From NCBI GenBank assembly GCA_964510225.1, contig CAZEAN010000039.1, positions 1-49,134 on the forward strand: a DNA stretch of 49,134 bases, given 5' to 3'. Both the position numbers and the translations under genes were made by a program. The notes beneath the pieces are model-generated. The model was not told where the DNA came from. It made no database searches and worked only from the letters and a program-made list of their open reading frames with translations. This document shows, one piece after another, positions 32,788 to 42,635 of the stretch. Position 1 is the first letter of the stretch. Each line of letters begins with the position of its first letter. This stretch comes from CAZEAN01 sp964510225. Lineage in GTDB: Bacteria > Planctomycetota > Planctomycetia > Isosphaerales > Isosphaeraceae.

Positions 32788-35124
32788 CTACGGGGTGGTT
32801 GTCAGCTTCAGAGGAGCGGTGAGAGGTGGGTAGTCCTTGTCGGCAATCTTGAAGCTCGCCTTCACGGAGAGTTGAGCTTCTCCGGGTTGAACAGAATCTC
32901 CGCCAGTAAGAGTCAACTCGAATGAGGTCTCATCACGACCAAGCGTCAGCGGTTCGGAGGAAACGCCATCAGGAAGTCCTTCGATCATGATGGAGACAGC
33001 TTCCTTTAATTGCGGAGTCCGGTTGAGTGTTCCCGCAACGGTCGCCGAACTGCCAACCGCTAAGGTGACCTCAGCACGATCAGTTGCTAAGGATGCTGGG
33101 CGGACGACTTCGACCTTAACAGCAGGAACGGCAAAGCGGCGATCTAGATCATCGATATTCCCCTGCGCAGTGAAGGCAACTGTTGTTATTCCAAGCGGCG
33201 CATTGAGTCCTGCGTTGATCGTGACTGAGCCTTCGTCGCTCGACTCTTCAATCGTGGATTCTGGTGCGGAAAGACCACCGGGCATCGGTAGTGGTTGAAT
33301 CTTGAGGGCGGTTTTCTGCTCTCCGGCTCGTCTAACGTTGACTGGAACCGTCGCTCCGTAGCCGTGGGGAATTGTGATTGGTTCATCACTCGTCATGAGA
33401 CTGATGGGACTCGGCCGGGCCGTTGCCATCAGGATCCCTTCTTGCTCAGCGAGGTTGGTCGGGAATCCGTCCAGGGTCGCGAACGTAGTAAACTTCGAGC
33501 CAACCCTCACCATCGAGCGGTCAGAGCCTTTAGCGCGACCCACCACCTTGATTTGCAGAGGTTCGCATTCAGCATCCTCGTCAGCAAGAATCGAAATGAC
33601 ACCAGCCGTTTGGCCGGCTGGAATTCGTCCTTCACGAATCATCAGTCCTTCAGGGAGTCCGATAGCTGTGAGTTCGATTGGGTCGTTAAATCCGTAGCGG
33701 GCCAGATGGACTGGGAGATTGGCCGTGCCACCTCTGGGGATGCTCACTTCAGACGACTTGAGTTCAACCGCGAAGTCTGGACGCACCTCGTTCACTCGGA
33801 TCCGGTACGGATAGCCGTTTCCCCCTCGGTTACTTAAGTCCCGAAACTCGAGCGTCACTTCCGTGACTCCATCGGGTACATCGAAGGTCAAGGAAGGGTC
33901 GGCCGAGGTCAGCTTTCGAGCATTCTTCTGCCCTTTGTTCTCGATTTCGATCGGTGCGTCGTCGCCTCGGGCGAGTTGAGAACCGTCAGGTTTCACGACA
34001 CGGAGCAAGCCGTCAACACCTGATCCCACGGTTGCGGCAACAACCTGGACTGCGTATTTCTTGCCGGGTTGGACCACCACTTGGTAGCGGTCAAGATCCC
34101 CTGGAGCGTTGAGTCGGCCATTGATCATCGAAGGAGGAAGGACGCGTAGCGGTGGCCCTTCGAGATCAGGCGGCTCGACCAATTCCGGAAACTCACCGAG
34201 AGTGAAAGGACCTGGGAGTTCGACATCGAATGGTTGATAGCGATCGGCAATCAACCCTCCGGGAATCCGAGCGAAGGACGTTTTTTGGAGTGACTCCGAT
34301 TCCAGGATGACACCAGCGGGCGCAACACCGCTGACAGTCCCGCCTCGGAGTTCCACACCAATTGTCTGTCCTCGACGACCACCGAGGGGGAAGAGTTCGG
34401 TCGCTACGGGAACATCACCAATGACCAACCGATAGGCAGGGCGGTTTTGCCCTTGATAGCGTGAATCGGAAATCTCGACGAGGTACTCACCCTCTTCCGG
34501 TAGCGTCGCGATCAGTCGAGCATCGGTATTCAAGCCCGCGGTATCGTCATTGGCATCGACGAACCGACCGTCCAGGGTCGTCAGACGGAGAGTGGGATCA
34601 AGACCAGACCCAATCCGTGCGCAGCGTGCATCAACGAGGATTTGTTGCCCTTTCGTCCCCCTGAACCGAAAGAAATCAACGTCGTTGTCGGCGGATCGGC
34701 CGTCGATCACGACTGGAGTCGTGACCTCTTGCGCTGTCTCTGGCCGGCCATTCTCTTCCACCTCAAGGACTTGCTTGAATTGATCAACTGCGATCAGAAG
34801 CGGATTCGAGAGCCCCGACTCGGTTTGCACACGGATGGGGTAAGTCCCCACGGGAGTCTTCGGGTCAACGGTGATCGTGACGTTCCATCGATCCGTTTCT
34901 ACCTGATCTTCTTCCGAGCCGGCAGCAGTTTCAAAGTCGAAGGCTCCGTATAACCTCGGTGTTTCGTCGAGCCGCTCGCCGCGGATCGTCACCAGCGTCG
35001 GAACGCCACGCTGGATCCCCGACGGTTGGAGGTCAGTTACCCTTGGCGGTTGTGCGGTGACGATCCCGTTGGTTGAGATCAGCGAAACCGTGGTGATCGC
35101 GAGGAAGATCGTAGGTCGACCCAT
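32788..35124 (-). CDS. Large exported protein with IPT/TIG-like and PPC domains
   Basis: The product is 778 residues. ATG 35124 (MGRPTIFLAITTVSLIST) follows GGGAG and opens a signal peptide ending near VTAQP. Next comes an IPT/TIG-like domain (PPRVTDLQPSGIQRGVPTLV), then a first bacterial pre-peptidase C-terminal (PPC) domain around residues 130-230 (DNDVDFFRFRGTKGQQILVD), a linker and a second PPC domain around 330-450 (PGDLDRYQVVVQPGKKYAVQ). Several Ig-like segments fill the rest. It has no catalytic motif. This family is typical of planctomycete exported proteins; its role may be adhesion or scaffolding (inference). Confidence 0.88.
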   Translation of the reverse strand: MGRPTIFLAITTVSLISTNGIVTAQPPRVTDLQPSGIQRGVPTLVTIRGERLDETPRLYGAFDFETAAGSEEDQVETDRWNVTITVDPKTPVGTYPIRVQTESGLSNPLLIAVDQFKQVLEVEENGRPETAQEVTTPVVIDGRSADNDVDFFRFRGTKGQQILVDARCARIGSGLDPTLRLTTLDGRFVDANDDTAGLNTDARLIATLPEEGEYLVEISDSRYQGQNRPAYRLVIGDVPVATELFPLGGRRGQTIGVELRGGTVSGVAPAGVILESESLQKTSFARIPGGLIADRYQPFDVELPGPFTLGEFPELVEPPDLEGPPLRVLPPSMINGRLNAPGDLDRYQVVVQPGKKYAVQVVAATVGSGVDGLLRVVKPDGSQLARGDDAPIEIENKGQKNARKLTSADPSLTFDVPDGVTEVTLEFRDLSNRGGNGYPYRIRVNEVRPDFAVELKSSEVSIPRGGTANLPVHLARYGFNDPIELTAIGLPEGLMIREGRIPAGQTAGVISILADEDAECEPLQIKVVGRAKGSDRSMVRVGSKFTTFATLDGFPTNLAEQEGILMATARPSPISLMTSDEPITIPHGYGATVPVNVRRAGEQKTALKIQPLPMPGGLSAPESTIEESSDEGSVTINAGLNAPLGITTVAFTAQGNIDDLDRRFAVPAVKVEVVRPASLATDRAEVTLAVGSSATVAGTLNRTPQLKEAVSIMIEGLPDGVSSEPLTLGRDETSFELTLTGGDSVQPGEAQLSVKASFKIADKDYPPLTAPLKLTTTP

Positions 35125-35334
35125 CTGAATGGCTCCCAATCCCTCCCACCGACGCCTCGAATATGCACGACGAGAGAAACGCCCCGGTGTCTGGTATCCT
35201 GGCGATTTACGATCCCACGGTCTCTCGGCGCTGTCAAGTTGCCGGATCGTGGTCAGAGTCCACTTGGACCAGGATAACTCGCGCGTTCAATTTCAGCGGC
35301 GACAGGAACCACCACGGACTGTCGCGGTCGTTCA

Positions 35335-36726
35335 TTAGAGTTCCCAGACACGTCGGCCGCCGAGGTACATCGAGAGGACGCCATCTTGACTGACCTTGAG
35401 TACGGGACCATGGTAGCTCGCGGCGATCGCGGCGACGGTCCGGGCACCCTCGGCCGCGCGGGCGGCGTGAATTGCCTCGGGCGTGATCCGGAGGATCGCT
35501 CCAAAAGCTTGGAGATTACCCTTAAGATCGACAACGACGGCGCCATCGATCGCAGCAAGGGCCTCAAGGACATTGGCGTCGAGATCAGTAATCCGATGGC
35601 TGAAAACAAGGTGATGCAGCGCCCGCTTCGCCATCCGAGGAGGAAGGTGATCGCCTTCCTTGGTCGCGATCTGTTCCGCGGACTCGAGTGGTTGCTCGAT
35701 CCGATCACTCGGTGCGACGAGCTGAGGAAGTGATCCTTCCGCATCTCGGAGGAGCACAATCAACGCACCGGTTCGGTCTTCACAAAGGTTCAAGGCTGCT
35801 TGAAAAAGACGCGTTGCCAGACTCGGACATGCATGATTGCCGACTGCTTGGAGCCAGGCATCATACTTACTTGGGATATCCATCAGTCGCCAACGCGCGT
35901 TGCTGAATGCGAAAGCAACCGATCCCTGGGCAAAGATCTTGATCTCTTGGGACGGCGAGAGCACCAGCGCGACATGGTCACCGGTTCTGGTCGCTCGGGC
36001 GTGAGGTTCGTAACGCTTAGGGCAGGGGGCTGGTAGTGGCGCGAATCCTTGGACGCGTTCCGTCCAGTTCTCGATATCGACCGCCCAGGCGAGATCCCCT
36101 TGGAGATCGACAACGAAAACTGTCTTCAAGCCGTCACAGAGTCGATGGATGCTCTTAATGGCGGTCAGCCGGACGTTGTAGCGGGGCGCATTCGGGGGAT
36201 TGGTGCGATCAGGGAATGCCGGGTCCGATTCAGTCCCGAGAAGAAGGGCGCCCGAAGAGACTCGTCGATCCTCGTATGTGGACAACGCAGCCACACGGAG
36301 GGCTTCAAGAGCAGGAGGGACCCGCATCGGGGATGGTGGATCGAGATATTCGGTGACGATGACATCTTCAAGTACATACTCGAACAACTCTGTTCGGTTG
36401 ATGGCATCGGCATCCATCAAGGTCCGATAGCGCAGATCGAGGACTCGGACCGTGGTCTCGATCAATCGACGTTCGGAGCTGAGCAGTGGAATCGGACTTG
36501 AGGGCTGAAACAGGTAACGCGAGCCGAGCCAATCGATCAAGACACCGAGTCCGTCAGACTCGTCACTCACGGCATAGTTTGATCGGGTAGGGTCCAGTGT
36601 CCATCGGATTGCCCCACGATCACCTTCTGACTCAAGCGACGCGTCTGGAAAAAAGTGTTCGAGTTGCTGTTGGAGCAACGATTGATAGAGACCGACAAGT
36701 TTGGAGCTTGAATTCGACTTCAACAT
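35335..36726 (-). CDS. Diadenylate cyclase (DAC)-fold protein with altered catalytic motif
   Basis: The product is 463 residues, soluble, without a signal peptide or membrane segment. The last 130 residues fit the DisA_N/DAC domain: AAIDGAVVVDLKGNLQAFGA, where DGA at 394-396 is the first conserved motif, and later EGARTVAAIAASYHGPVLKV-SQDG, where GARTVAA stands where active enzymes have GTRHRAA. The first Arg of the RHR motif is kept, the His and second Arg are not. Active enzymes make c-di-AMP from two ATP. The upstream 330 residues look like one or more further alpha/beta domains, perhaps sensory. Activity is uncertain: it could bind nucleotide without catalysis. It is 178 bp after a response regulator gene on the same strand and is followed by the PPC gene. 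Confidence 0.7.
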   Translation of the reverse strand: MLKSNSSSKLVGLYQSLLQQQLEHFFPDASLESEGDRGAIRWTLDPTRSNYAVSDESDGLGVLIDWLGSRYLFQPSSPIPLLSSERRLIETTVRVLDLRYRTLMDADAINRTELFEYVLEDVIVTEYLDPPSPMRVPPALEALRVAALSTYEDRRVSSGALLLGTESDPAFPDRTNPPNAPRYNVRLTAIKSIHRLCDGLKTVFVVDLQGDLAWAVDIENWTERVQGFAPLPAPCPKRYEPHARATRTGDHVALVLSPSQEIKIFAQGSVAFAFSNARWRLMDIPSKYDAWLQAVGNHACPSLATRLFQAALNLCEDRTGALIVLLRDAEGSLPQLVAPSDRIEQPLESAEQIATKEGDHLPPRMAKRALHHLVFSHRITDLDANVLEALAAIDGAVVVDLKGNLQAFGAILRITPEAIHAARAAEGARTVAAIAASYHGPVLKVSQDGVLSMYLGGRRVWEL

Positions 36727-36904
36727 GGTTGCTTTTCAACTGATCACTCACATGAAATGATGCAATTCCCTGTCCCGTCGATTGCCACGTTTTCTCGTGA
36801 TTTTACTTCCGAAGCGAGGAATCTGAGGTGACTGAGAACGGCGAGGGAGCATCAGACGCGACGAGTACCGGTTCTGAGGGTTTGATTAGAGACGTGATGT
36901 CGAC

Positions 36905-37675
36905 TTAATTGTTGTCGTCTTGGAGACGAATTTGGATCCCAATTCGGCCCGGACTTGCGGTTTGCGTGAGGTTTACTTTGTGTTTGGAAGGGAACGAGGA
37001 TTCAATCAGAGTAGGCGTAGGCCCAAGCCAATCGTGCTGATCTTCAATAGAAAGTTGAAGGGTGTCGAGGCCAAGTTGGAATCGGAGGACGGCTACCAGA
37101 GATCCATCGCGAGAGCGTCCCCAGGCCATCGCTGAGCCGAGGTAGTCTCGGAGAAGATCGCCGAGAGACGCGACTGTATCCTCTGACAAGGGAGTCCACG
37201 CGCGGAGAATACTCCGGAGCCTTGAGAACTCACGGAGTGGCTCGAGTTCATCGCGGCAATTAAACGCAATCGTTCCTTCAGTAGGACGATTCTGGAGATC
37301 GCGCCGCCATGCTTCAGCAGCATCTAGGACTCGGAAGATCTGGATTGGTGTGTAGGGTTTAGGAACAAATTCATTCGCTCCCACCAGATAACAACGCTTC
37401 TCAATATCAAAAGTCCGAGCTGCGCTCACGACGATAACCGGGATCATCGTCTTCGCTGGATCCGATTTAATTTTCCGGCAAATTTCGAACCCATCAATGT
37501 CAGGGAGCATGAGGTCAAGAAAGATGACATCTGGCTGGGAATCTTCAAGACGTTCGAGTGCTACGTTGCCATCCAAGGCGGACGCGATTTGATAGCCGCG
37601 ATGGGCGACTAACATCCCGAGCAGCGCATTGGCGTCCGGCTCGTCGTCAATGATTAACGCGGTTGGATTCGACAT
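36905..37675 (-). CDS. Response regulator, receiver domain plus a degenerate HATPase-like domain
   Basis: The product is 256 residues. The receiver domain (1-120) is complete: ALIIDDEPDAN acidic pair, phosphoacceptor Asp in VIFLDLMLPDIDG, Ser in VIVVSAAR and Lys in VPKPYTP. The C-terminal 110 residues (LGDLLRDYLGSAMAWGRSRD, then LQLSIEDQHDW) resemble the order of motifs in anti-sigma-type HATPase domains, but the usual Asn of the N-box is not found. The output is not a DNA-binding domain. It lies between a second response regulator and the DAC-fold gene, all on the same strand. Confidence 0.85.
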   Translation of the reverse strand: MSNPTALIIDDEPDANALLGMLVAHRGYQIASALDGNVALERLEDSQPDVIFLDLMLPDIDGFEICRKIKSDPAKTMIPVIVVSAARTFDIEKRCYLVGANEFVPKPYTPIQIFRVLDAAEAWRRDLQNRPTEGTIAFNCRDELEPLREFSRLRSILRAWTPLSEDTVASLGDLLRDYLGSAMAWGRSRDGSLVAVLRFQLGLDTLQLSIEDQHDWLGPTPTLIESSFPSKHKVNLTQTASPGRIGIQIRLQDDNN

Positions 37676-37827
37676 AGAGTCGGGCCCGTCAAGTAACGTC
37701 GGAGCAAATCGAGGAGAGGGTAGAGGAGATAATCTTCAAGTCTGTTCATCTACTGTATGCCTTTATTATGGTGCAGATCGAAAGATGTTACGACTCCGCA
37801 GTCATCCGGTGTTGGAAAAAGGCAACA

Positions 37828-38325
37828 TTAAGGAGACGATGAATCAGGGAGATTGCCCCCGAGATGCCTGACCTGAGTCTCAAGCGCCAGAATCCGATCG
37901 GTCAAAGATGCAAGTTGCTGTCGGAGGCGCTCGTTCTCTTCTGCCGACTTGACAAGGCGATCATACTCCCGCGCAGCGACACGGACGGCGTTTAGCAGCT
38001 CTTCGGGCTCCCAGGGTTTGCGGAGGAATTGAAAGACATGGCCCTGGTTGATGGCGGCAATGATCGATTCGAGATCAGCATAGCCGGTGTAGAGCATTCG
38101 GATTGCTCGGGGTAGTCGTGCCTTGACCTGACTGAGAAAGTCGACGCCGGTGATCTGAGGCATCCGTTGATCCGTCATGATCAGGTGGACTTCTTCGGCT
38201 TTAAGCAGTTCAAGCCCCTCACTGGCCGAATGCGCACGCAAGACCCGGAACTCACGACGGAGAAGATCATGGACCGAATCACAGACGTCAGGCTCATCAT
38301 CTACGACTAAGAGGCAGTGTTTCAT
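37828..38325 (-). CDS. Response regulator, receiver domain with C-terminal coiled coil
   Basis: The product is 165 residues. The receiver domain has LLVVDDEPDVCDS, phosphoacceptor Asp in LIMTDQRMPQITG, Thr in RMLYTGYAD and Lys in FQFLRKPWEPEEL, the RpfG/HD-GYP-type receiver sequence family. The last 45 residues are a predicted coiled coil (EENERLRQQLASLTDRILAL). No enzymatic output domain is attached, so it probably acts by protein contact. It is downstream of the broken histidine kinase. Confidence 0.9.
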   Translation of the reverse strand: MKHCLLVVDDEPDVCDSVHDLLRREFRVLRAHSASEGLELLKAEEVHLIMTDQRMPQITGVDFLSQVKARLPRAIRMLYTGYADLESIIAAINQGHVFQFLRKPWEPEELLNAVRVAAREYDRLVKSAEENERLRQQLASLTDRILALETQVRHLGGNLPDSSSP

Positions 38326-38636
38326 CGGTCCAGTTACTCTTGGTGCCTTGTCCCAGGATTTAGAGTTTAAAGCCTGAGCATAGTGTCCGGATGTGAATTG
38401 AGGAAGTCCGAATCTGAGCGCATCCAGAGGGTACCTGTAGTAAGAAAAGCCTACTTCGCGACGCTGTTAGGGAGGCGACCCAACTTAGAGACTATCCGGT
38501 TATTATTCCAGGGAATTCAGGGGGGTGCATCAGTCGAATCAGTGTAAGATCGGGATATTTAGCCTCAAAAACATCGATACTTCGTGATTTAGCCTCTGAG
38601 TTCTGTCCGTTTTCCTTGGTTTTTGCCGACAGACTT
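38326..38636. other. Intergenic region with a 10-bp direct repeat
   Basis: These 311 bp separate the histidine kinase stop from the next response regulator start. ATTTAGCCTC occurs at 38557-38566 and again at 38587-38596, exactly 30 bp apart, about three helix turns. The spacing would fit a regulator binding on one DNA face. On the minus strand CTGTC and GACAG pair around a 20-nt A-rich loop just after the kinase stop. No gene is supported. Confidence 0.4.
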
Positions 38637-41144
38637 TTAGGTAGATACTCCAGTGACCGGGAGTCTGATCCGGAAGGTGGTCCCTAAGTTGGGATTACTC
38701 TGGACCTCGAGTGACCCACCATGGGCGGTGACGATGCTGTGGCTGATTGCCAACCCGAGGCCAGTTCCCTCACCGACTGGCTTGGTGGTAAAGAATGGGT
38801 CGAAGAGCTTTGGAAGGTGGTCAACGGGGATGCCACAACCATCATCGGCAACCTCGATAACTTGATCGTCGCCTTCATCACGGACCCGGATGGCGATGCA
38901 ACCACCCTCGTCACGACCGACTTTCTGGATCGCCTGAGTCGCATTGATGATCAAGTTGAGGAGAACCTGACCAACTTGGCTTGCGACACAAGGGACCTCG
39001 CGGAGGTCATCACTGGTATCGACTTCAATCTCGATCCGAGCTTTCTTGATCTGGCTCTGGGCCATCTCAAGGGCTGAGCTAATCAATTCAACGATCGGAA
39101 CTCTCTCTTTTTGGAGTGGATCTGTCCGAGCCATTCCTCTCAGGTTTTGAACGATCGATGCGACGCGTTGGACACCATCTCGTGTCCGATCGATTAACCT
39201 TCTCACATTGTTACGGACATAGTCCCAATCCAATTCTACTTTGAGTGCGGCGATTTCAACCATCGAGGCGGCATCGACTGTCTGGAGGTCAGACTCAGTA
39301 GATTCATACTGCTCAATCAGCCTCATGATTCCTTGGATGTCCCGCTGAAGGACGGCGAGGTTATTCGCGACGTAAGCGAGAGGGTTGTTGATCTCGTGGG
39401 CAACCCCTGCACTCAAGAGCCCGATGGACGCGAGCTTTTCTGTCTGGATCAAGATATCGCGCATCCGCTGTCGCTCCGTCAAGTCGCGGATCGAGCCGAT
39501 AAACTGGCGACGACTGTCGTGGTCGACGACGTTCAGCGAGAGTTCGAGTGGAAATTGTTCTCCATTCTTGCGGAGCCCGATCATTTCCACAGTTCGGCCA
39601 ATCAACTTCGATGATGGAGTGCAGGAGGCGCTCGAAGATTCTGATGGACTTGGAATCGGCTCGAAGCCGTCGGTCACGATCAGGATCTTTGAGAGGGGAG
39701 AACCGATGACTTCTTCACTACCATAATCGAAGAGGGCTTCGGCCGATGGATTAAAAAGTGTGATAAGCCCGGCTTCGTCCGCCACTAAGACAGCGTCAAG
39801 TGTGGCTTCTGTCAGTTCTCGATAACGAGCCTCAGACTCTCGGAGCCGGCGATTGGTCTCGGCAAGCACCTCTGCGTGCCTCGCCTGTGATTCGGCGAAT
39901 TGCCGACGCGTCTCTTCCAACGCCCGACGTTCGGTGATGTCCCGAATGAGGGCCATCACCGCGGTCTGGTCACCGAGTTTAATCGCCGTTGTCTGGATTT
40001 CGACGGGGATAATCCGACCGTTCTTGGCTCGGTGCCGTCCTTCACAATTTAAGTGACCCGTACTTAATTGGGTCTTCAGCCGCTGTTGAAAACCTCGACC
40101 GAACCCCTCGGCATCGATCTCCGCGGTGGTCATCGTCAGGAGTTCTTCTCGTGAATAGCCAAGGAGCCGTGTCGCTGCGGGATTGGCTTCTAGGAGCCGT
40201 CCATCACAATCGTGAACGAAGATAGCGTCACTGATGCCGTTGAAGAGCGCCTGTGCTCGACGGTTCGATTCCCGGAGCGCGGCCTCCATTTGTTTTGATT
40301 CCGTAATGTCTTGCAGGGTACTCCTAAGCCCGAGAACGCGACGCTGGTCATCGACACGGAGCCTTTCTTGAACCGCCAGCGTTAAGCTCTTCCCATCCTG
40401 ACGACGATAGCGACGCTCAAACGGTACCAATGGGAGCTTGCCTGCTAATTTAGCTTCGACTTCAGCAGTCAGGGCTTGCTGATCCTCAGGATCGACTAAA
40501 ACGGAGACATGTTGACCAAGAAGTTCTGTTCCAACATATCCAAGTAGTTCAGATTCAGTTCGATTAACGGCCGTAATGATCCCCTGGGTATCTATCTCGT
40601 GGTAGCCAAAAGGGGCTTCATCGAAAAGAAGCCGGAATCGCCCTTCCGAGTCTCTGAGCGCCTGTTCCGTCGCCTTTCGTTCGCTCAGATCCGTGATGAA
40701 CGAAAAGAGTCCAATGATTTCGCCTGATTCATCTCTTAAGAGATCAGCGACGAGGTCAACTGGTACCCGTCGTCCGTCCTTGGCAATATACTCTTTCTCA
40801 TATCGGAGGGGACGACCCTCTGCGACGATCTGAGTCCGGGCACCGACTGTGATATCGACCCATTTTTTGGGAGTGATCTCCAGAATCGACCGGCCCTCAA
40901 CGGCTGCAGGTTGATATCCCAGCAATTAGGCAAAGGCACGATTTCTTCGGATTAGAATTCATTCCGTATCAGCAAGGAGAAACGGCTGGGCGGTCCGGTC
41001 GAGCAATTCGATCCCAAAGGATCCGAGGTGCTTCCGGATGAGCTCGTTGGGGCTTCGATCGTCGATAGTGGCCTCCTGACTACTGATCACGGGCCGCAAC
41101 ACATCCGTCGCTATTTCTTTGTTGATCGGGAGTTCAGAGTTCAT
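38637..41144 (-). pseudogene. PAS-domain sensor histidine kinase broken by two nonsense codons
   Basis: The native start is ATG 41144 (MNSELPINKEIATDVLRPVI), with a near-perfect AGGAGGT before it. The frame ends after 61 codons at TGA (40961-40959), in the first PAS domain: the frame reads QPFLLADTE-stop-ILIRRNRAFA-stop-LLGYQPAAVEG. The second stop is TAA at 40928-40926. From there the same frame is open to 38637. It carries the rest of PAS1, three further PAS domains (each with an NxxAxxLLGY-like core), and a kinase core: AGVAHEINNPLAYV (H-box), LLNLIINATQAI (N-box), VADDGCGIP and GEGTGLGLAI. Family sequences have a residue where each stop falls (for example DTEGRIL and AFAELLGY). A TTG at 40925 could restart translation and give a kinase lacking the front of PAS1. 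No membrane segment is seen. Two response regulators follow. Confidence 0.85.
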
Positions 41145-41317
41145 CAATGGACCTCCTAAGAACTCACAACCGCGAGGCGCATCGAGGATCAAGTTCGGAG
41201 CCCGCTGGATTATAGAGAGCAGCGGAACGGTACGCCCGTACGCTCTCTGAATTCTGGGCTCCATTGAGCAGTTTCTGGATCCTTCTCGTGCATGACAACA
41301 GTGGGTGAGAGACCCTC

Positions 41318-41674
41318 ATGGCGAAATTCGAACATCATCTCTTTGTCTGTTGTAACACGCGAGACCGGGATCACCGACGTGGATCATGCGATCCCGATGC
41401 CCGAGGGCTGCTCCGGTCCGCATTCAAAAGTGAATTGAAGCGAGCCGGGTTGGCGAGTACAAGCCGTGCAAATTTTGCAGGCTGCCTCGACCAGTGTGAA
41501 CACGGTCCTGTCGTGGCGATCTACCCCCAAAATATCTGGTACGGGAATGTGACCCGTGAGGATGTCCCCCGGATCGTTCAAGAGACACTCCTCAAAGGTC
41601 TGATCCTCGATGACCTCCAGATCAGCGATGACTGCCTAAACAATCCGAACTGCCCCCATCGAGCTGAAGGATGA
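41318..41674 (+). CDS. Thioredoxin-like [2Fe-2S] ferredoxin
   Basis: A 118-residue protein in the thioredoxin-like ferredoxin family. The N-terminal strand HHLFVCCNTRD has two Cys (11, 12), a further Cys at 24 (RGSCDP), and the pair in FAGCLDQCEHGP (about 56 and 60) completes the usual ligand set. VVAIYPQNIWYGNVTREDVP and IVQETLLKG are typical of the family's second half. Two more Cys at the end (DDCLNNPNCPH) look extra. It carries one electron in the cytoplasm; its redox partner here is unknown. It stands before panC on the same strand and is divergent from the kinase. Confidence 0.92.
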   Translation: MAKFEHHLFVCCNTRDRDHRRGSCDPDARGLLRSAFKSELKRAGLASTSRANFAGCLDQCEHGPVVAIYPQNIWYGNVTREDVPRIVQETLLKGLILDDLQISDDCLNNPNCPHRAEG

Positions 41675-41725
41675 TCGGTCAGTCCTGCATCTCCAGAGCT
41701 AAACCGAAGTTAAGGACCGAACGCG

Positions 41726-42622
41726 TTGGATTCCTCGAAAGGTGATATCTTGGAACCCCCTAAGATCGTCGAAACCATCGAGCAGTGTCGGACCTGTGTT
41801 GCAATGGCCCGTCAACAAGGGAATCGGATCGGTTTCGTTCCGACCATGGGTGCGTTGCACGACGGCCATCTCCAACTCGTCCGTGAGGCACGAGCGATTG
41901 TCGATTACGTTGTCGTTTCAATCTTCGTCAATCCAACTCAATTTGGTCCAACAGAGGACTTTGATGCCTATCCTCGGACGTTAGAGACTGATCTTGAACG
42001 TTGTTCTGAGGTCGGAGTCGATCTAGTCTTCCGGCCGACGGTGAATGAAATGTATCCAAATGGTCCTTCAGGAACATTTGTTGAAGTACCAGGACTTTCT
42101 GCAGTTTTGGAGGGGGAGGCGCGACCAACCCACTTCCGGGGTGTGACGACAGTAGTCGCTAAGCTCTTCCAGATCGTTCAGCCTGACCTTGCTGCGTTCG
42201 GGAGGAAAGACTATCAACAATTACTCCTGATTCAGCGAATGGTCACTGACTTGAATATGCCAATCCAAATCCTCCCCGTCGAGATTGTTCGAGAGCCCGA
42301 CGGATTGGCCATGAGTAGCCGGAACCGCTATCTCAATCCTAGGGAGCGAAGCGCTGCGTTGGTCCTTTCAATGGCACTCAGAAAGGCGACCGAGGCCGTC
42401 CAGGCGGGCGAACGGTCCGTCGACCTGGTTCGACAGATTCTCGAGACCACGATAGAATCAGAACCGCTGGCCGAACTTGATTCGGTCGATCTTGTTGACG
42501 TGGAATCACTTGAGCCGATACAAGACCTTGGAACACCTAAGCGTGCAATTGCTTTAATCGCGGCACGTGTGGGGCGGGCTCGGCTCATCGACAACGCTTT
42601 GCTTGCTTCAAGGATGACCTGA
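41726..42622 (+). CDS. panC: Pantothenate synthetase (pantoate-beta-alanine ligase)
   Basis: The product is 298 residues if started at TTG 41726 (AAGGA upstream). TTG 41750 (AAAGGTGAT upstream) gives 290 and fits the family N-terminus better, so the start is uncertain. It joins pantoate and beta-alanine with ATP to form pantothenate, the coenzyme A precursor. Motifs: FVPTMGALHDGHLQLVREA (with the HIGH-like signature), VSIFVNPTQFGPTEDFDAYP, FRGVTTVVAKLF, AFGRKDYQQLLLIQRMV and AMSSRNRYL. It is 13 bp from panD, which makes its beta-alanine. Confidence 0.96.
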   Translation: MDSSKGDILEPPKIVETIEQCRTCVAMARQQGNRIGFVPTMGALHDGHLQLVREARAIVDYVVVSIFVNPTQFGPTEDFDAYPRTLETDLERCSEVGVDLVFRPTVNEMYPNGPSGTFVEVPGLSAVLEGEARPTHFRGVTTVVAKLFQIVQPDLAAFGRKDYQQLLLIQRMVTDLNMPIQILPVEIVREPDGLAMSSRNRYLNPRERSAALVLSMALRKATEAVQAGERSVDLVRQILETTIESEPLAELDSVDLVDVESLEPIQDLGTPKRAIALIAARVGRARLIDNALLASRMT

Positions 42623-42635
42623 GGTCGCTTGTCTG

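Noticed and set aside
40926..40961. Readthrough or recoding of the stop codons in the histidine kinase (for example selenocysteine at TGA)
   Set aside because: A TAA follows only 11 codons later, and no selenocysteine-type stem-loop is seen right after the TGA. The other broken regulator uses TAA and TAG, so no single recoding rule would explain them.
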